30,000 nucleotides of DNA from assembly GCA_963575745.1 (NCBI GenBank), contig CAUYUJ010022060.1, positions 365,696-395,695 on the forward strand, in the 5' to 3' direction. The DNA is from Prorocentrum cordatum. Lineage: Eukaryota > Sar > Dinophyceae > Prorocentrales > Prorocentraceae. This document shows, one piece after another, positions 17,570-28,113 of the stretch. Position 1 is the stretch's first letter. Every line of letters begins with the position of its first letter. A program made the position numbers and the translations under genes. The notes beneath the pieces were generated by a model. That model was not told where the DNA came from and did no database searches. It was given only the letters and a program-made list of their open reading frames with translations.

Positions 17570-19330
17570 AGGGGAAGAGAGCAAGGGGGAGGACGGGAAT
17601 GGCACACGAGGAGTGTGGAGAGTGGGGGGAGACAAACTAGTTGCGCCCGCGCCAAATCTGACAATCCGACCCCTCCTACCGATCCCTTCCCACTGCGCTG
17701 TGTTGTATACATCCGCCGACGGGTGTCATAGCCGACCTGGCACCCATAAGAAGACCCCATCATGTCATGCGCACTCAAAAAAGGGGGAGCTGTATACATT
17801 GGAGGTGGTGGCGAATGGGCAAGAGGATGGGCAGGAGGAAGAGGACAAGGATGAGGAAGGAGGAGGACAGGGAGGAAGCACAGCAGCAGGAGCAGGAGTA
17901 GGAGGAGCGGGAGAGGCAGGAGGGCCAGGGGAAGGTCGAGGAGGAGAAATCAGTGGGTCGGCAACGACGGGGAAGGACTCGGATCCAGACTTGTGGCCCG
18001 CGCTGGGGCGAGAGAGCCGTTCTGAGCGACGGGAGCAAAGCGTAGACCAACGCTGCAGCGGGAACACCACTCTGAAGCATCGAAAGCGCTTCAATTGGAC
18101 AACGCATTTCCAAAGCACATGTGGGAATCCCATCATGCGCCGACACGTGCGGGAGAAGAAGACCCGCTTGGACAGAATCTGGGAGAGAGAAACACAGCGT
18201 TCTGAATGCGCACGTGTACAAAAAAAGGAAGAGGACACGGGGGTCGCTGGTGCAAACCCGTTCAACAACAATGAAACTTGGGGGTCAGAGATGACGATCC
18301 CGTGAAAAGTCCCGGGCTGAATTTACTGTAGACGGGTGGGCCAGGGGCGCAGTTTGAGGCTCAATGTCGTCCTCGATAATAAGGGAGTGCGGACGTCGAA
18401 GGACACACTTCGGATGACAAAAACCAATGGGCGCTGAAAAATTATCAACATGCATCCGTATTCGTAATGCTAACGCGATGCGGCACGAACCGTACCACGC
18501 GTGCCCGCTACGATAAACAATCTGCTTCTCACCTTCGCTCCAGTGAAGTGTGAGATGGGCAAGATCGGTGGCGAGCCCAGAGGGAGGTGGGACGTGGCGG
18601 TACTTCTCGAAAGGCTCGGAATGTCTCCGGCAAGCTTCCTTCGGATTGCCCGAAGACACTGGAAGCTCTTAGAAGGCCAAGGTTTTCTTGAGAAGCCCCG
18701 CCGCGCTCTGGAAAGGCCTCCCGCTTTCTCAGTGCTCCCCCCCGCCCGCCGCCGGAAAGGAGAGCGAGGAAGATGCCCAGCGTCTTTAAACATTCCCAAG
18801 TGTGGCCGCCGAGATCGACGATCGCCGAACAGCCGAACCGTGGCGGAAGGTGGACTCGGCCACCATTCGGGCTGGGCCCTCCGATTCGCATGAGAAGCAG
18901 TTTGGAACAGACACTTGTGCGGCCTGTGAGGGCGAAGCGTTGGTTGGAGCCCAATGGGGGGATGTTTGCCCCATGCATGTGCCAGACTACACGGTGACAA
19001 GGTCATATAAAGAGACGTTTGTTTTCTCGTCGCACTGGCGAATCCTCACCGCGTTCGGGGGCAACCGTGGGATGCAACAGGGCCGAATCGAGCACAGCAG
19101 GCACAAAGGGGGGGGGACGAGGCGCGCGGAACAGGAAATGAACGCGTTCAAAACGTGAAGTTTTTGAACGTGTGTGCTGGAACACGCGCGCAACGTATAT
19201 GTGGAAGTCCTTGGAGGAGCGGAACTCGAACCGAGGAACCACAATCCTGGGCATTGCCGAAAACGAAACAACCAAGGATGTGCTGGGCCATCCAAGGAGA
19301 CGCGCAACACAGGGGGCACACACGGGGCCT
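17570..19330. other. Mostly unique sequence without an assigned gene
   Basis: I looked for exons on both strands. A minus-strand frame near 18030-18200 (DSVQAGLLLPHVSAHDGIP, AALVYALLPSLRTAL) and a plus-strand frame near 19200-19320 (WKSLEERNSNRGTTILGIA) have plausible composition. Neither has clear splice signals or a family I know. No repeats of note. Confidence 0.3.
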
Positions 19331-19333
19331 AGT

Positions 19334-19417
19334 GGAAGAGAGAGGGGAAGGGGGAGGGGGAGGGGGAGGAAGAGGAGGAGGAAGAGGAGGACGAGGACGA
19401 GGAGGAAAAGGAGGGGC
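19334..19417. repeat. Purine-rich GGGGA/GGA tract
   Basis: GGGGGA units pass into GGAAGAGGA and GGACGA repeats on the plus strand. Confidence 0.85.
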
Positions 19418-21856
19418 CATTCCTTCCCTCCGCCCCGCTCACCCTCCCATTCTCCTCTGCGCGCCTTTTCCCTTATCCTCCTCGCCGCCCCTTTTTCTCG
19501 CAGCAGCATCGGCTGCTCCAGCTGGCCACGCCTCGCGCCCGCCGCGGGCGCCCGCCATCGGGGCCGGCGCGTGGCCTACCCTGTCCAGAAGAAAGGGGGG
19601 GAAGGGCCGCCCACTCGCACGCCCATCCTGACCCTGAGGCCATCGAAAGGAAGAGGAGGTGGAGGGAGCGGCCGGGCGGCTCAAAGGATGTCGGAGTGCA
19701 CCGCTACATCGAAACAGACGTAGTATCTTGTGCGTCGCGATGTACTTGTGTACCGTTGTCTTTAGCGCTGCAGATCGTGAACTTCTCTGGCTTCAGGCAG
19801 GCCGGTCTCGCCATAGCTACTGCGGCCGACGGAGTGCCGCGCGCTGGAACTGGCACGTAGTAGCGGACGGTGGCGGACGTCTCGTCCAGCTTCTCGACGA
19901 CGCAACCGTGGTACGTCTATCTGAGCCTGCCCTGAACTGCGTCGCCGACTGCGATCGGCTTCATGATAGTCCATGTCTTCCGTGGGCCTTGTTGTTCAGC
20001 TGGCGGCCCTTGGAGCCCTGCCTGTGGTCGTCGAGGCCCTGCTCGTGGCCAGGGTAATTCAGCGCATGGTCCCCGTAGCTCGGCAGGTGGTCCTTGTAGC
20101 TCTGCTGGTAGCTGTCCTTGCTGTCCTTGCTCAGCAGGTGGCACAGCTCGTCGCCCTGGTAGCTCTGCGGGTGGCTCTCGTAGTTCTGCTTGTGGCCCGC
20201 GTAGCTCAAGTTGCTGCCCCCGTAGCTTCCCCTGATGCCCTCGTACATCAGCTGGTGGGTCTAGAAGTTCTGCTTCTTGTCCTCGCAGTTCAGCTCGTCC
20301 CCCCAGACGCTCCTCAGGAGGCTCTGGTAAGTCTTCCTGTGGTCCGCGTAGCTCTGGTTGTGGGCCTCGTGTCTCAGCAGGTGGTCCTCGTAGGTCTCGT
20401 AGCTGTACCCGCGGTCCTAGTAGCTCAGCTCGCAGTCCTCGTGGCTCTGCCCGTGTCTCTCGTTGCGGCCCTCGTATCTCCGCAGGTGGCCCTTGTAGCT
20501 GAGCTGGTGGCTCTCGGAATTCTGCATATGGACCTTGAAATTCGGCTCGTCGCCCTAGTTGTTCTGCAGGAGGCTCTTGTAGCTCTCCCTGAAATCCGCG
20601 TAGTTCTGATTGTGTCCCTGGTAGCTCAGTAGGTGGTCCTCGTCGCTCTGGTAATTCAGCTGGCGGTCCTCGGAGTGCTGCCTGTGGAGATCGAAACCCT
20701 GGTAGCCCAGCGCGTGGTCCCAGTAGGTCAGCTCATGATCCTCTTAGCTCAGCTGGTGGATGTCCTTGCTCCGCAGGTGGTACTTGCAGTTCAGCTCGTC
20801 GCCCACGTAGCGCTCCAGAAGGCTTTCGCAGTTCTGCGTGTGGCCCGCGTAGCTCAGGCATTGGCCCCCGTAGCTCTACTTGCAGCCCTCGTAATTCAGT
20901 TGGTGGGTCTCGGAACTCTGGTTCTCGTCCTTAACGTTCAGGTCGTCGCCCTAGTCGCTCAGCAGGAGGCTCTGGTCGGTCTTCCTCTAGTCCGCGTGGC
21001 TCTGGCTGTGGCCCTGGGAGCTCAGCAAGTGGCCCCGCTCTCGTGGCTGTGCACGCGGTCCTCGTAGCACAGCTGGTGCCGCCAGTAGCTGAGCTGGTGG
21101 CCCTCGTAGCTCAGCTGGTGGCCCTCGTAGCGCAGCAGGCAGTCCTCGTGGTTCAGCGGGTATTTCTTGTAGTCCTGCTTGTGGCTTTCGTGGCTCAGCT
21201 TGCGGTCCTCGTTGCCCTGCTTGCGGCTCTCGCGGCTGGGCTGGTTTCTCTCGCAGCGTGGCAAGTGGATCCTGTAGTACTTCTGGTCGTGGCTCTTGTA
21301 GCTCTGGCTGTGGCTCTCGTAGCTCAGCTCGTGGTCCTCGCGGCACAGCTTGTAGTTCTCGCGTTTCAGCTGGTGGCTCTCGCAGTCCTGCTTCTCGTAG
21401 CTCAGGTCGCGGCCTTCGTAGCTCAGCTTGCGGCTCTCCTGGCTCTGCTGGCGGGTCTCGTAGCTCGGCGCGTGGGACTTGGAGCTCTGCAAGTGGCTCT
21501 CGTAGCTGTGCGCGTGGTCCTCGCAGTTCAACTTGTGGTCCTCGAAGGTTGTTTGGTGGCCTTGGTAGATCAGCTGGTGGCTGTGGCACTTCAGAGGACA
21601 CGCTCTCTTCGTATTCCCCGGGCTCCGAATCGGAGTCGTCGGCTGCCAAGTCGCAGCGTTCTACGATCTGGTGCCCCTGTAATCCTGGCGGTTGTCATAG
21701 CCCTGCGGTCCGTCGTAGTCCTGGGGGTCGTTGGAGTACAGGTCGTCATCGAACACACTGTCGTCCTGGAGTTTCTCGTAGGCGGCGCGGCCGTGGTTTG
21801 TACTCGTCGTTGGCGGTACGACGACGTACTTAATAACCCTTCTCGGGCTGCTCAGA

Positions 21857-21858
<2 letters not shown>

Positions 21859-21925
<67 letters not shown>
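21859..21925. repeat. 67-nt homopolymer (T on plus strand, A on minus)
   Basis: An uninterrupted T run of 67 bases by count. In the minus-strand reading it lies between the ELRNMQ repeat segment and the acidic segment, and it would encode only Lys. Confidence 0.97.
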
Positions 21926-21944
21926 CCGGGTGTTTGTATTGGTG

Positions 21945-22040
21945 GCGTACTCGGTGTCGAGCTTAGGCTGCAAATTACGCAGCTCTTCCTCAGGCTGCAT
22001 GTTACGCAGCTCTTCCTCGCGCTGCATGTTACGCAGCTCA
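21945..22040 (-). repeat. 27-bp tandem repeat, three units
   Basis: GAGCTGCGTAACATGCAG plus nine bases (CGCGAGGAA or CCTGAGGAA) repeats twice, with a diverged third unit (AATTTGCAG). It keeps the reading frame for nine residues per unit. Confidence 0.85.
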
Positions 22041-22129
22041 TTCCGTCCTGTAGTGATATCGAGGTGGGTAATTATCGTAGCTGATACTGTGAGTGTCCAG
22101 CTTGTAGTTTGTCAGCAAATGGGCGTCTT

Positions 22130-22415
22130 CCACTCGTACGCGCGCCGCCCATGCGGCTGCGCGTTCGGGCCGGCCGCCTTGCGCGGGTGGTGGGGGGCGC
22201 CCCCCCCCTTACGAGGCCACAGCGGCCTCCTCCTCCTCCTCCTCCTCCTCTTCCCTCTCCTCCTCCTCCTCTTCCCCCATTCCTTTTCCTTATAGGTAAC
22301 TTCTCCCCGTCGCACTCGAAGCCAGTTTTTAGGGCGTGCCGGGCGTTTCGCCCGAGACTTCCTCACCATGTACGACCCTGAAACTTCAAAGTTGGCAACA
22401 GCTTCGCAGACGGAC
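22130..22415. repeat. GC-rich stretch with (TCC)n tract
   Basis: Bases 22226-22277 are a TCC tract with TTCC interruptions. The rest is GC-rich (GGCCGGCC, GGGGGGCGCCCCCC) without a coding match. Confidence 0.7.
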
Positions 22416-22417
22416 GG

Positions 22418-22905
22418 CGAGTGGTTTTCAAAATGTGACATTCACCTTAGCGCTGCGCGCATTCGGTTCAAACATCTGCAAGAGTTTCACGTACTGAGGG
22501 TGGGTCGTTTTCAAAAGGTGGCTCTCGCTGTAGCGCCGCGCGCATTCGTTTCAACAAATTGCAAGAACTTCGCGGATTGAGGGCGGGTGTTTTTAAATGT
22601 GGCTCTCGCCTTAGCGCCGCGCACATTCGTTTGAAACATGTCCGAGAGCTTCAAGGATTGAAAGGGTGTCGTTTTCAAAATGTGGCTCTCGCCTTCGTGC
22701 CGCGCATTTTCGTTTCAAAACATAGCAAGAGCTTCACGGATTGAGGGCGGGTGGTGTTCAAACTGTGGCTCTCGCCTTAGCGTTGCGCGCACTCGTGTGA
22801 AACATGTCCAAGAATTTCACGGATCGTGGGCGGGTCGTTTTCGAAATGTGGTTCTCGCTTTAGCGCCGCGCACGTTCGTTTCATCAACAGATTAGAAGAG
22901 TTTCG
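22418..22905. repeat. 83-bp tandem repeat, six units
   Basis: GTGGCTCTCG or its variant starts at 22435, 22518, 22599, 22682, 22765 and 22848 (spacings 83, 81, 83, 83, 83). Shared blocks are GTTTTCAAAATGTGG, CTTAGCGCCGCGCGCATTCG, TTTCAAACAT and AAGAGCTTCACGGATTGAGG. Confidence 0.95.
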
Positions 22906-23230
22906 CGGAGTCCCATGATCAACGTATCAAAAATGGCGTTTTAGAGCGATTCAGATCAGTGACGGTGCAATAATTATGTTGCTTCGCTGTGTTGAAGTCC
23001 CAGGAATGGCGCTCTGGCGCGATTCAGGATCGCCAAGACGCAACACTCAGGCTGATCCGTGGCGCCGGAATCCCGAGAACGATGCTTTGGCATGCTTCAG
23101 GGTCTTCAAGCGTTTGTATTCCAACGAGGCAGTTCCCTCAGTGGAAATGAACCGATGTATGGGGCCTATAAGAGGGAGCTTGGAGGGAGGGTTTATTCCA
23201 ACATCTTTGATGACTCTTGGGCTTACACTG
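22906..23230. other. Unique sequence with a diverged ~90-bp duplication
   Basis: AAATGGCGTTTTAGAGCGAT at 22930 and GAATGGCGCTCTGGCGCGAT at 23004, each followed by TCAG(G)ATC, suggest an old tandem duplication. No gene seen. Confidence 0.4.
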
Positions 23231-23231
23231 G

Positions 23232-23320
23232 TCCTCCTCCTCCTCCGCCTCCTCCTCCTTCTCCTCCTCTTCCTCCACATCCGTTTCCTCCCGCTATCCT
23301 CCTGCTCCTCCTCCATCTTG
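23232..23320. repeat. (TCC)n tract, interrupted
   Basis: TCC/TTC repeats on the plus strand with CGCC and ACAT interruptions. Confidence 0.9.
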
Positions 23321-23520
23321 CCTCCCCGGCGCGATGATCTGAGAGGACCCCGCTGCCCGTTTCCATACCATCACCTCGACTGCCGTGCCGTCATCGAGGC
23401 GGTGCGCTGGGGGGAAGCTCGTAGCTGCCACGCGCAATACCCCGAGGCCGATCTGTGATGCGACGTCTGGAGTCTGTGCAGCGACCTGGGCGGCAGGGGG
23501 GCGTCCAGTTCACTGCGTGC

Positions 23521-23722
23521 AGTATAAAACCAAACGACCACATAAGCATAACAACTCGGAGGTCCTCGCGGATTTCTTGGATCAGCGTTAGATCCCCCTG
23601 GCGGCGCCTCCAGCGCCGCCCCTGGCGCGCTCCGCGCGCCAGGCAGCGGGGTCCAGCGCCGATCCGAGAAATCCGCCCGGACCTCCGAGCTTTTATGATT
23701 ATGTCCTCGTTGGTTCCCATAC
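23521..23722. mobile_element. Foldback (MITE-like) element, about 202 bp
   Basis: The left arm from 23521 (GTATAAAACCAAACGACCAC, then ATAAGCATAACAACTCGGAG, then GTCCTCGCGGATTTCTTGG) pairs with 23655-23722, whose reverse complement reads GTATGGGAACCAACGAGGAC, ATAATCATAAAAGCTCGGAG, GTCCGGGCGGATTTCTCGG. The centre is GC-rich with its own stems (GGCGCGCTCCGCGCGCC). CCATACCATCACC occurs just right of the element and also at 23362. A relative of its core lies at 28114. Confidence 0.8.
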
Positions 23723-25040
23723 CATCACCCTGAAGACAAACACGCCGACCAAATCGGCGACGACTGTGTAGCCCTTAGTCCCGTGTGGCGGTGCGAAAGA
23801 GACTGCAGCGCCCTGCTCTGTGCAGCATGCAGCCGCTCCCCGCCTCCTGTTCGGATGCGGGACCGCGGGGCGCATCCACCCTGTGCGGGGCGCGCTCGCG
23901 CAGAGGGTGCGCCGACCGATGCCATGACCGAGGCCTGCGGCGGCGGCCAAATCTCGGGAGCGAGGGGCACAAACCGTCCACCCAGCTGACGAGGCACCCA
24001 TCGGACCCGTCGACCCCGCAGCTCTGGAGCGGCCCCTCTCGTGCACGAGTGGCGAGGACGCGCGGCCTCAAGTCCTCGGAGAGCGGACTGGGACGTGCCA
24101 ATCCACTCTGCTCATCAGCAGGTGGTGCGATCTGCTGCCGATTCGCGAGCAGCAGACAACACCTTGCCTGAGTGTGCAAGCCCCGTGCGAGAGGCACGAG
24201 CGAGGAAGCACAGGCGAGCACAAACTGCAGGAACGTAAACTGTCGGAGGTCCGCCCAAGTTTCCTGCATCGGCGCTCGACCCCGTCCCCTGGTTCGGGGG
24301 CGTCCAGGAGGGGGGCGTCCAAGAGGCGGGGGGTGGCCAGGGGGGGGGGTGCAAATCATGGCCGGCGGCATGTGCGCGGCCCAGGGGTCGCCGAGGACGT
24401 CTTGCAATCAGGCGAGGCGCCAAGAGATCTGGGGAGACATCGTGGCCCTGGCCATGCTACTCCCCCCTCTTAGCGCCCCCGACTGGTGCGCGGAGCGGAG
24501 CAGAGACTGGCTGGGCCCGCACCGCTGGCAGCGGTCGCCTCCAGCTTCTGCGGTGCCCCGTGGAGGCCGCATGTCCGCTCGGCGGGCACCGCTGCTGCGC
24601 CGTCCTGCCTCTCCCCCTGCACCACCCGACGCCGACGCTGCTGGCGTGAGCGCTGGCATAATTACGACTGCCACTCTTGTACCGGCTCGCCTCCCTCCTC
24701 TCCTCCTCCTCCGCTGTCCCTCTTCTTCTCCCCCCATCCTCCCACCTCCTCCTCCTTTTTCCTTGACGCGGGGCCAGCGTGTCGAGCCGCTGTGTGCACG
24801 CCGGCAGGCAGGCGAGCACATGGATATAACCGATCTTATAAAAAAAGCTCCGTGGCACTGCCAGCGACTCAGCCTGGGCCTCCTCCTCCTCCTCGCGGGA
24901 GGCAAAAAGAAGCCGGCACCGCTGCTCACCGGATCTCTCCAGGTGTGCGTCCCGACCAGAGCCTCGAGGCGAACCTGGCCGTGGCAACTAGGGCTCTCCA
25001 GGACGCTGCGATATCGGTACGTTTCTTCTCCCTGGACCCC
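23723..25040. other. GC-rich stretch, no gene recognised
   Basis: Long overlapping frames on both strands (up to 437 codons) arise from high GC. I found no motif that would favour one. 24710-24770 is pyrimidine-rich. Confidence 0.35.
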
Positions 25041-25129
25041 TCGTCCTCCTCTTCCTCCTACTCCCCCTCGTTCTCCTTCGCCTCCTTCTCCTCCTCCTCC
25101 TCCTCCTCCTCCTCCTCCTCCTCCTCTTC

Positions 25130-25161
<32 letters not shown>

Positions 25162-25190
25162 GCGACGACGATGACGACGATGACGACGAG
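25041..25190. repeat. (TCC)n passing into (GAC)n
   Basis: TCC repeats (25041-25130) join directly to GAC/GACGGC/GATGAC repeats (25131-25190). On the minus strand this would read Ser/Pro-rich then Glu. A 114-codon minus-strand frame (25402-25058) includes DCIPPDVLVSLDSPDCDA and could be coding, but nothing confirms it. Confidence 0.85.
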
Positions 25191-25498
25191 GCCGCGCCCG
25201 ACACAGCGAACCGACCCGGTGGGGGGGTGGGTCGCTGGCCGTGCCGAGCGCACGCCGAGCTCCGGGCGTCGCAGTCCGGCGAGTCCAGGGACACGAGCAC
25301 GTCGGGCGGGATGCAATCCTGCTGCCCAGGGGCCGGGCCGGAGAGGAGAGCAGCCTGCTCTCCTCCGTCCGCTCCTCCTCCTCCTCCTCCGCTCCGCTCC
25401 ACTCCACGCTCCTGCTCCGTCTCTCCTCTTCCCTCCTCGTCGGCCTCTCTCTAGCCAGCCATTGCCTTGCAGAAGCAGTCTTTAGTAAGAGCAGGGGA

Positions 25499-25761
25499 GG
25501 GGGCCACGTGCGAACCCTACCCGTCGGTCGGAAGAAGTGGGTAAAAACATGAAGTAGGAAGGCGGATTGAGTCGATTGGGTCCAGACCCCCCCAGGGAAT
25601 AACAAAACACAGCAAAAGCGCGTCGGTTCATGGAGTAGGAAGGCGCTTGAAGAAGATTGAGATCTGGGAATCCAAAAAAAACACCTGCTCTCAACGACCG
25701 TCGTGCACCCCTGCCCCCCATGGTTTCTGAGGGGGAGGGGTAGGGTTCGCATGTGGCCCCC
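25499..25761. repeat. Inverted-repeat-bounded segment with internal direct repeat
   Basis: A 24-bp arm, GGGGGCCACGTGCGAACC plus CTACCC at 25499-25522, is the inverse of 25738-25761 with one mismatch. Inside, CAT(G)(A/G)AGTAGGAAGGCG occurs at 25549 and 25629, 80 bases apart. Confidence 0.75.
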
Positions 25762-26195
25762 CAGCAGGGGAGGGCAGGGGAGCAGGCGCTGCAGGAAGGG
25801 GCCTGCTCGCCTGCCCGTCGGAGCAGTGCAGGGGATGGGAGGCGACGAGATGGAGTCGGACTGCTCGCCCCGCCTGTCCTCCTGCCCCTGCTTTCCGGTC
25901 CTGGCCCTCCTGTCCTGCCCCTCCTGGAGTTTACTTTCTTGCCTCTCCCCTGTCCTCTCCTCTCCCTCACCGTTCTACCTTTGCTTCCTCTCTCCTCCTT
26001 CTGACCCTACACTGACGCTCATCGAAGCGATCGCCGCGCCTGCCTGTCTATACGACTGCACAACATGAATACTACTCTCCTCTCTCCCCTGGTGACGTTC
26101 GGAAAATGTCTGGCCCCCCTCCGCGTATTGTTTTTTACACACGGGATGCCCGGGAGTCCCGGGAGTTGGGTTTTCGCTGGTTCTTTTGCCAACAT
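25762..26195. other. Unique sequence, nothing recognised
   Basis: Bases 25870-26000 are CT-rich (CCTGCCCC and CTCTCC words). No coding match. Confidence 0.4.
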
Positions 26196-26199
26196 GTTG

Positions 26200-26395
26200 T
26201 TTCCGCTGAGGCGCTGGCCTCAATTTCGGGCTTCCGCTCGTTCCGAATCGAGCTCCCGCTGCAGCGCTGGCCTCATTTTCGCGCTTCCGCTCGTTCCGAA
26301 TCGTGCTCCCGCTGCAGCGCTGGCCTCATTTCCGCGCTTCTGCTCGTTCCGAATTCTGGTCGTTCCAGATCGTGCTACCGCTTCAGCGCGGACGT
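26200..26395. repeat. 53-bp tandem repeat, about 3.5 units
   Basis: GCGCTGGCCTCA starts at 26211, 26264 and 26317, exactly 53 bp apart. Each unit continues TTTCGCGCTTCCGCTCGTTCC, then GAATCG(T/A)GCTCCCGCTGCA. A diverged fourth unit ends near 26395. Confidence 0.95.
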
Positions 26396-26727
26396 TTCCC
26401 GTCCTTTCAAATAGGCCCAAATCTAAAAAATAACCACCCGAAAAAACATTTGAAGTGATTACACATCAGGTGCCGATTCGTTGATTTGTGGGGCCGCAGA
26501 AAGCCCCCCCACTTTGGGGCGTCGGTGTTTTAAGGAAGTATCAGGCGGGAGCCCGTTTCTGCTTTGAGCAGGCGATGTTGAAAGCAGCGCCAGCGGTTTC
26601 TCTACATCAGCCCCGCCTCGTGGGGAGCTTTCCGGGGAGCCCAGAGAGCTGAACATGGAGCCGCGACTTCAGACCGGCCCAGATCTCTCGAAGACGATCA
26701 ACTTACCCTGGAACCCGGTGCCATGCC
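26396..26727. other. Unique sequence, nothing recognised
   Basis: No exon or repeat could be supported on either strand. Confidence 0.4.
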
Positions 26728-26760
26728 ATGACATGCAGCGCGATGTTGTGTTCTGTGCCG

Positions 26761-27020
26761 CTGTGCGATGTCATGCTTTGTGATGCAATGCTTCACTACG
26801 CAATGCCACCCCATGCTATGACATGCTACGCTCTGCAGTGCTCTTCTACGCCATGCTATGTCGCGCTCTACGATGCATCGGGTACCCTCCTGGGATCATG
26901 GACCTGCTCGACATCCGACTGTGCGAATGGAGCGAAGATCTACGCCATGATACTGGATGGGATGGAGGGGTAGGACGTCAAAAATGACGCGATCGCACCT
27001 AGCTTGCCTCTTCCTCCTCC
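26761..27020 (-). repeat. Dispersed ~280-bp repeat, copy 2 (inverted)
   Basis: This is the reverse-complement relative of 12271-12553. Bases 26730-26880 carry the CATGCTATG-type degenerate repeat that corresponds to AGCATGGCATAGC in copy 1. The end is CCTAGCTTGCCTCTTCCTCC. Confidence 0.85.
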
Positions 27021-28113
27021 CCTCTTTCCTCTCCTCCCGTCTCCTCCGCACCGTCGCGGGAGGAAGGGATGAGTAGACGTAGCCTGAGGCGCGCCGATCC
27101 GTCCGAAGAGGAACCGGCGCACTGACTTCACATGAGAAAGGGCCTCACCGCGATCGAGCAGAGGACCGCCAGGAAAACAGGCCCAATAGAATATGAAGGA
27201 GCGGCATGCCAATGCTCAACGGCCAAAGGCGGGAGACCACTCCACAGATGCTTGCTGGCGCACCGGGGGGGCACGATTCGTCCGCCCCACAGGGCGCAAC
27301 AAACTAGAACCAAAGGGTGCGGCATCGTGCGATCGTGGATGGGCCAATACGCCCAGAATTCGCGATAGCGGATGGGCCGGCTCGCCCAAAACATGCGACA
27401 GCGGATTGGCTGGCACGCCCGAACAGAAACATGCGCTTTTCATCAAGAACCCAAGTGTTCCAGCCGCCCCACGGTACCACCCGCTCCACACTAGCCCACC
27501 CACAACTTATAGTTCGGCGCTCTGGCGTGCCGCTATCAGGCATCAGTGAGCAACGACGTAACAGCAGCGGTAGCGTTCTCTCTGACGCTTTGGTGAAGAG
27601 CCGAGCTCGAATTTCAGTGTGGGACAGATGAAATGCGATGATCATCCTGCGTGTGACTGCTGGGCGCTAGCAGAGTCTAGGGAGACAGGGTTATGCTCGA
27701 TGCCGAGCCCCCACATGACGAGTGAGCGGGGAATTCGGGAAGGCACGGGGGGGGGCGGCGAAGTGCGTGAGATGGGAGAAGCTGCCAGTAATGGCACATC
27801 GAGTCCCGTGCAGAGCAACCGAAGAGGCAAGGACGAGGCTTCAGGACGTGCATCCTGTGGGACGTGATCGGGAAGAGAACGTGGAGCGGGGGGAGATCGT
27901 TGTACACCACGCGCACAGCACCACGCTGCGAGACGGGAAAACGTCACGCGAACCCAAGGTACACCCCGCGCCCCAGCCCGCCATGGGCGAGCTCGTGCAG
28001 CGACCCGTGGCCTGAGGCGCTGCTCGGGGCGGAGCAGGAGCAGGCAGCGGCCCCAGGCTCGGGCGAGGAAGAGGTCAGGGGAACAGGCAGCGACGTGGAG
28101 CAGGAAAACTCTG
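27021..28113. other. Unique sequence, nothing recognised
   Basis: Mixed-composition sequence. The imperfect direct repeat GCGATAGCGGATGGGCCGGC / GCGACAGCGGATTGGCTGGC occurs near 27361 and 27388. No gene could be supported. Confidence 0.35.

Larger units (their letters stand above)
19704..22090 (-). pseudogene. Degraded Tyr/His/Gln-rich 7-residue-repeat protein gene
   Basis: I do not recognise the family. Read on the minus strand, 22090-21930 gives Tyr-rich sequence and three copies of a 9-residue unit ELRN(M/L)Q(R/P)EE. Then come a poly-A/poly-Lys run, an acidic segment (EKLQDDSVFDDDLYSNDPQ, QDYDGPQGYDNRQDY), and about 1.6 kb of 21-bp units coding QLSYEGH-like heptapeptides. Last comes a globular-looking end (KPIAVGDAVQGRL, YHGCVVEKLDETSATVRYY) that resembles a small beta-barrel reader such as Tudor/agenet, which is only a guess. 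A larger repeat of about 250 bp (SLLRSVWGDELN-like) overlies the heptads. The frame is broken by TAG at 21661, 20987, 20951, 20876, 20555, 20417, 20261 and 19917 and TAA at 20744, with frame changes near 21030 and 19965. It could also be a transcribed gene with unannotated introns. Confidence 0.5.

Noticed and set aside
19973-21966. Val/Leu/Ala-rich plus-strand frames of 219, 144 and 307 codons
   Set aside because: They are the codon-aligned reverse complement of the Tyr/His heptad repeat and would give an implausible repetitive hydrophobic protein.
24172-25485. 437-codon plus-strand frame
   Set aside because: Composition follows GC content and the TCC tract; overlapping frames of similar length exist on both strands and no domain is visible.
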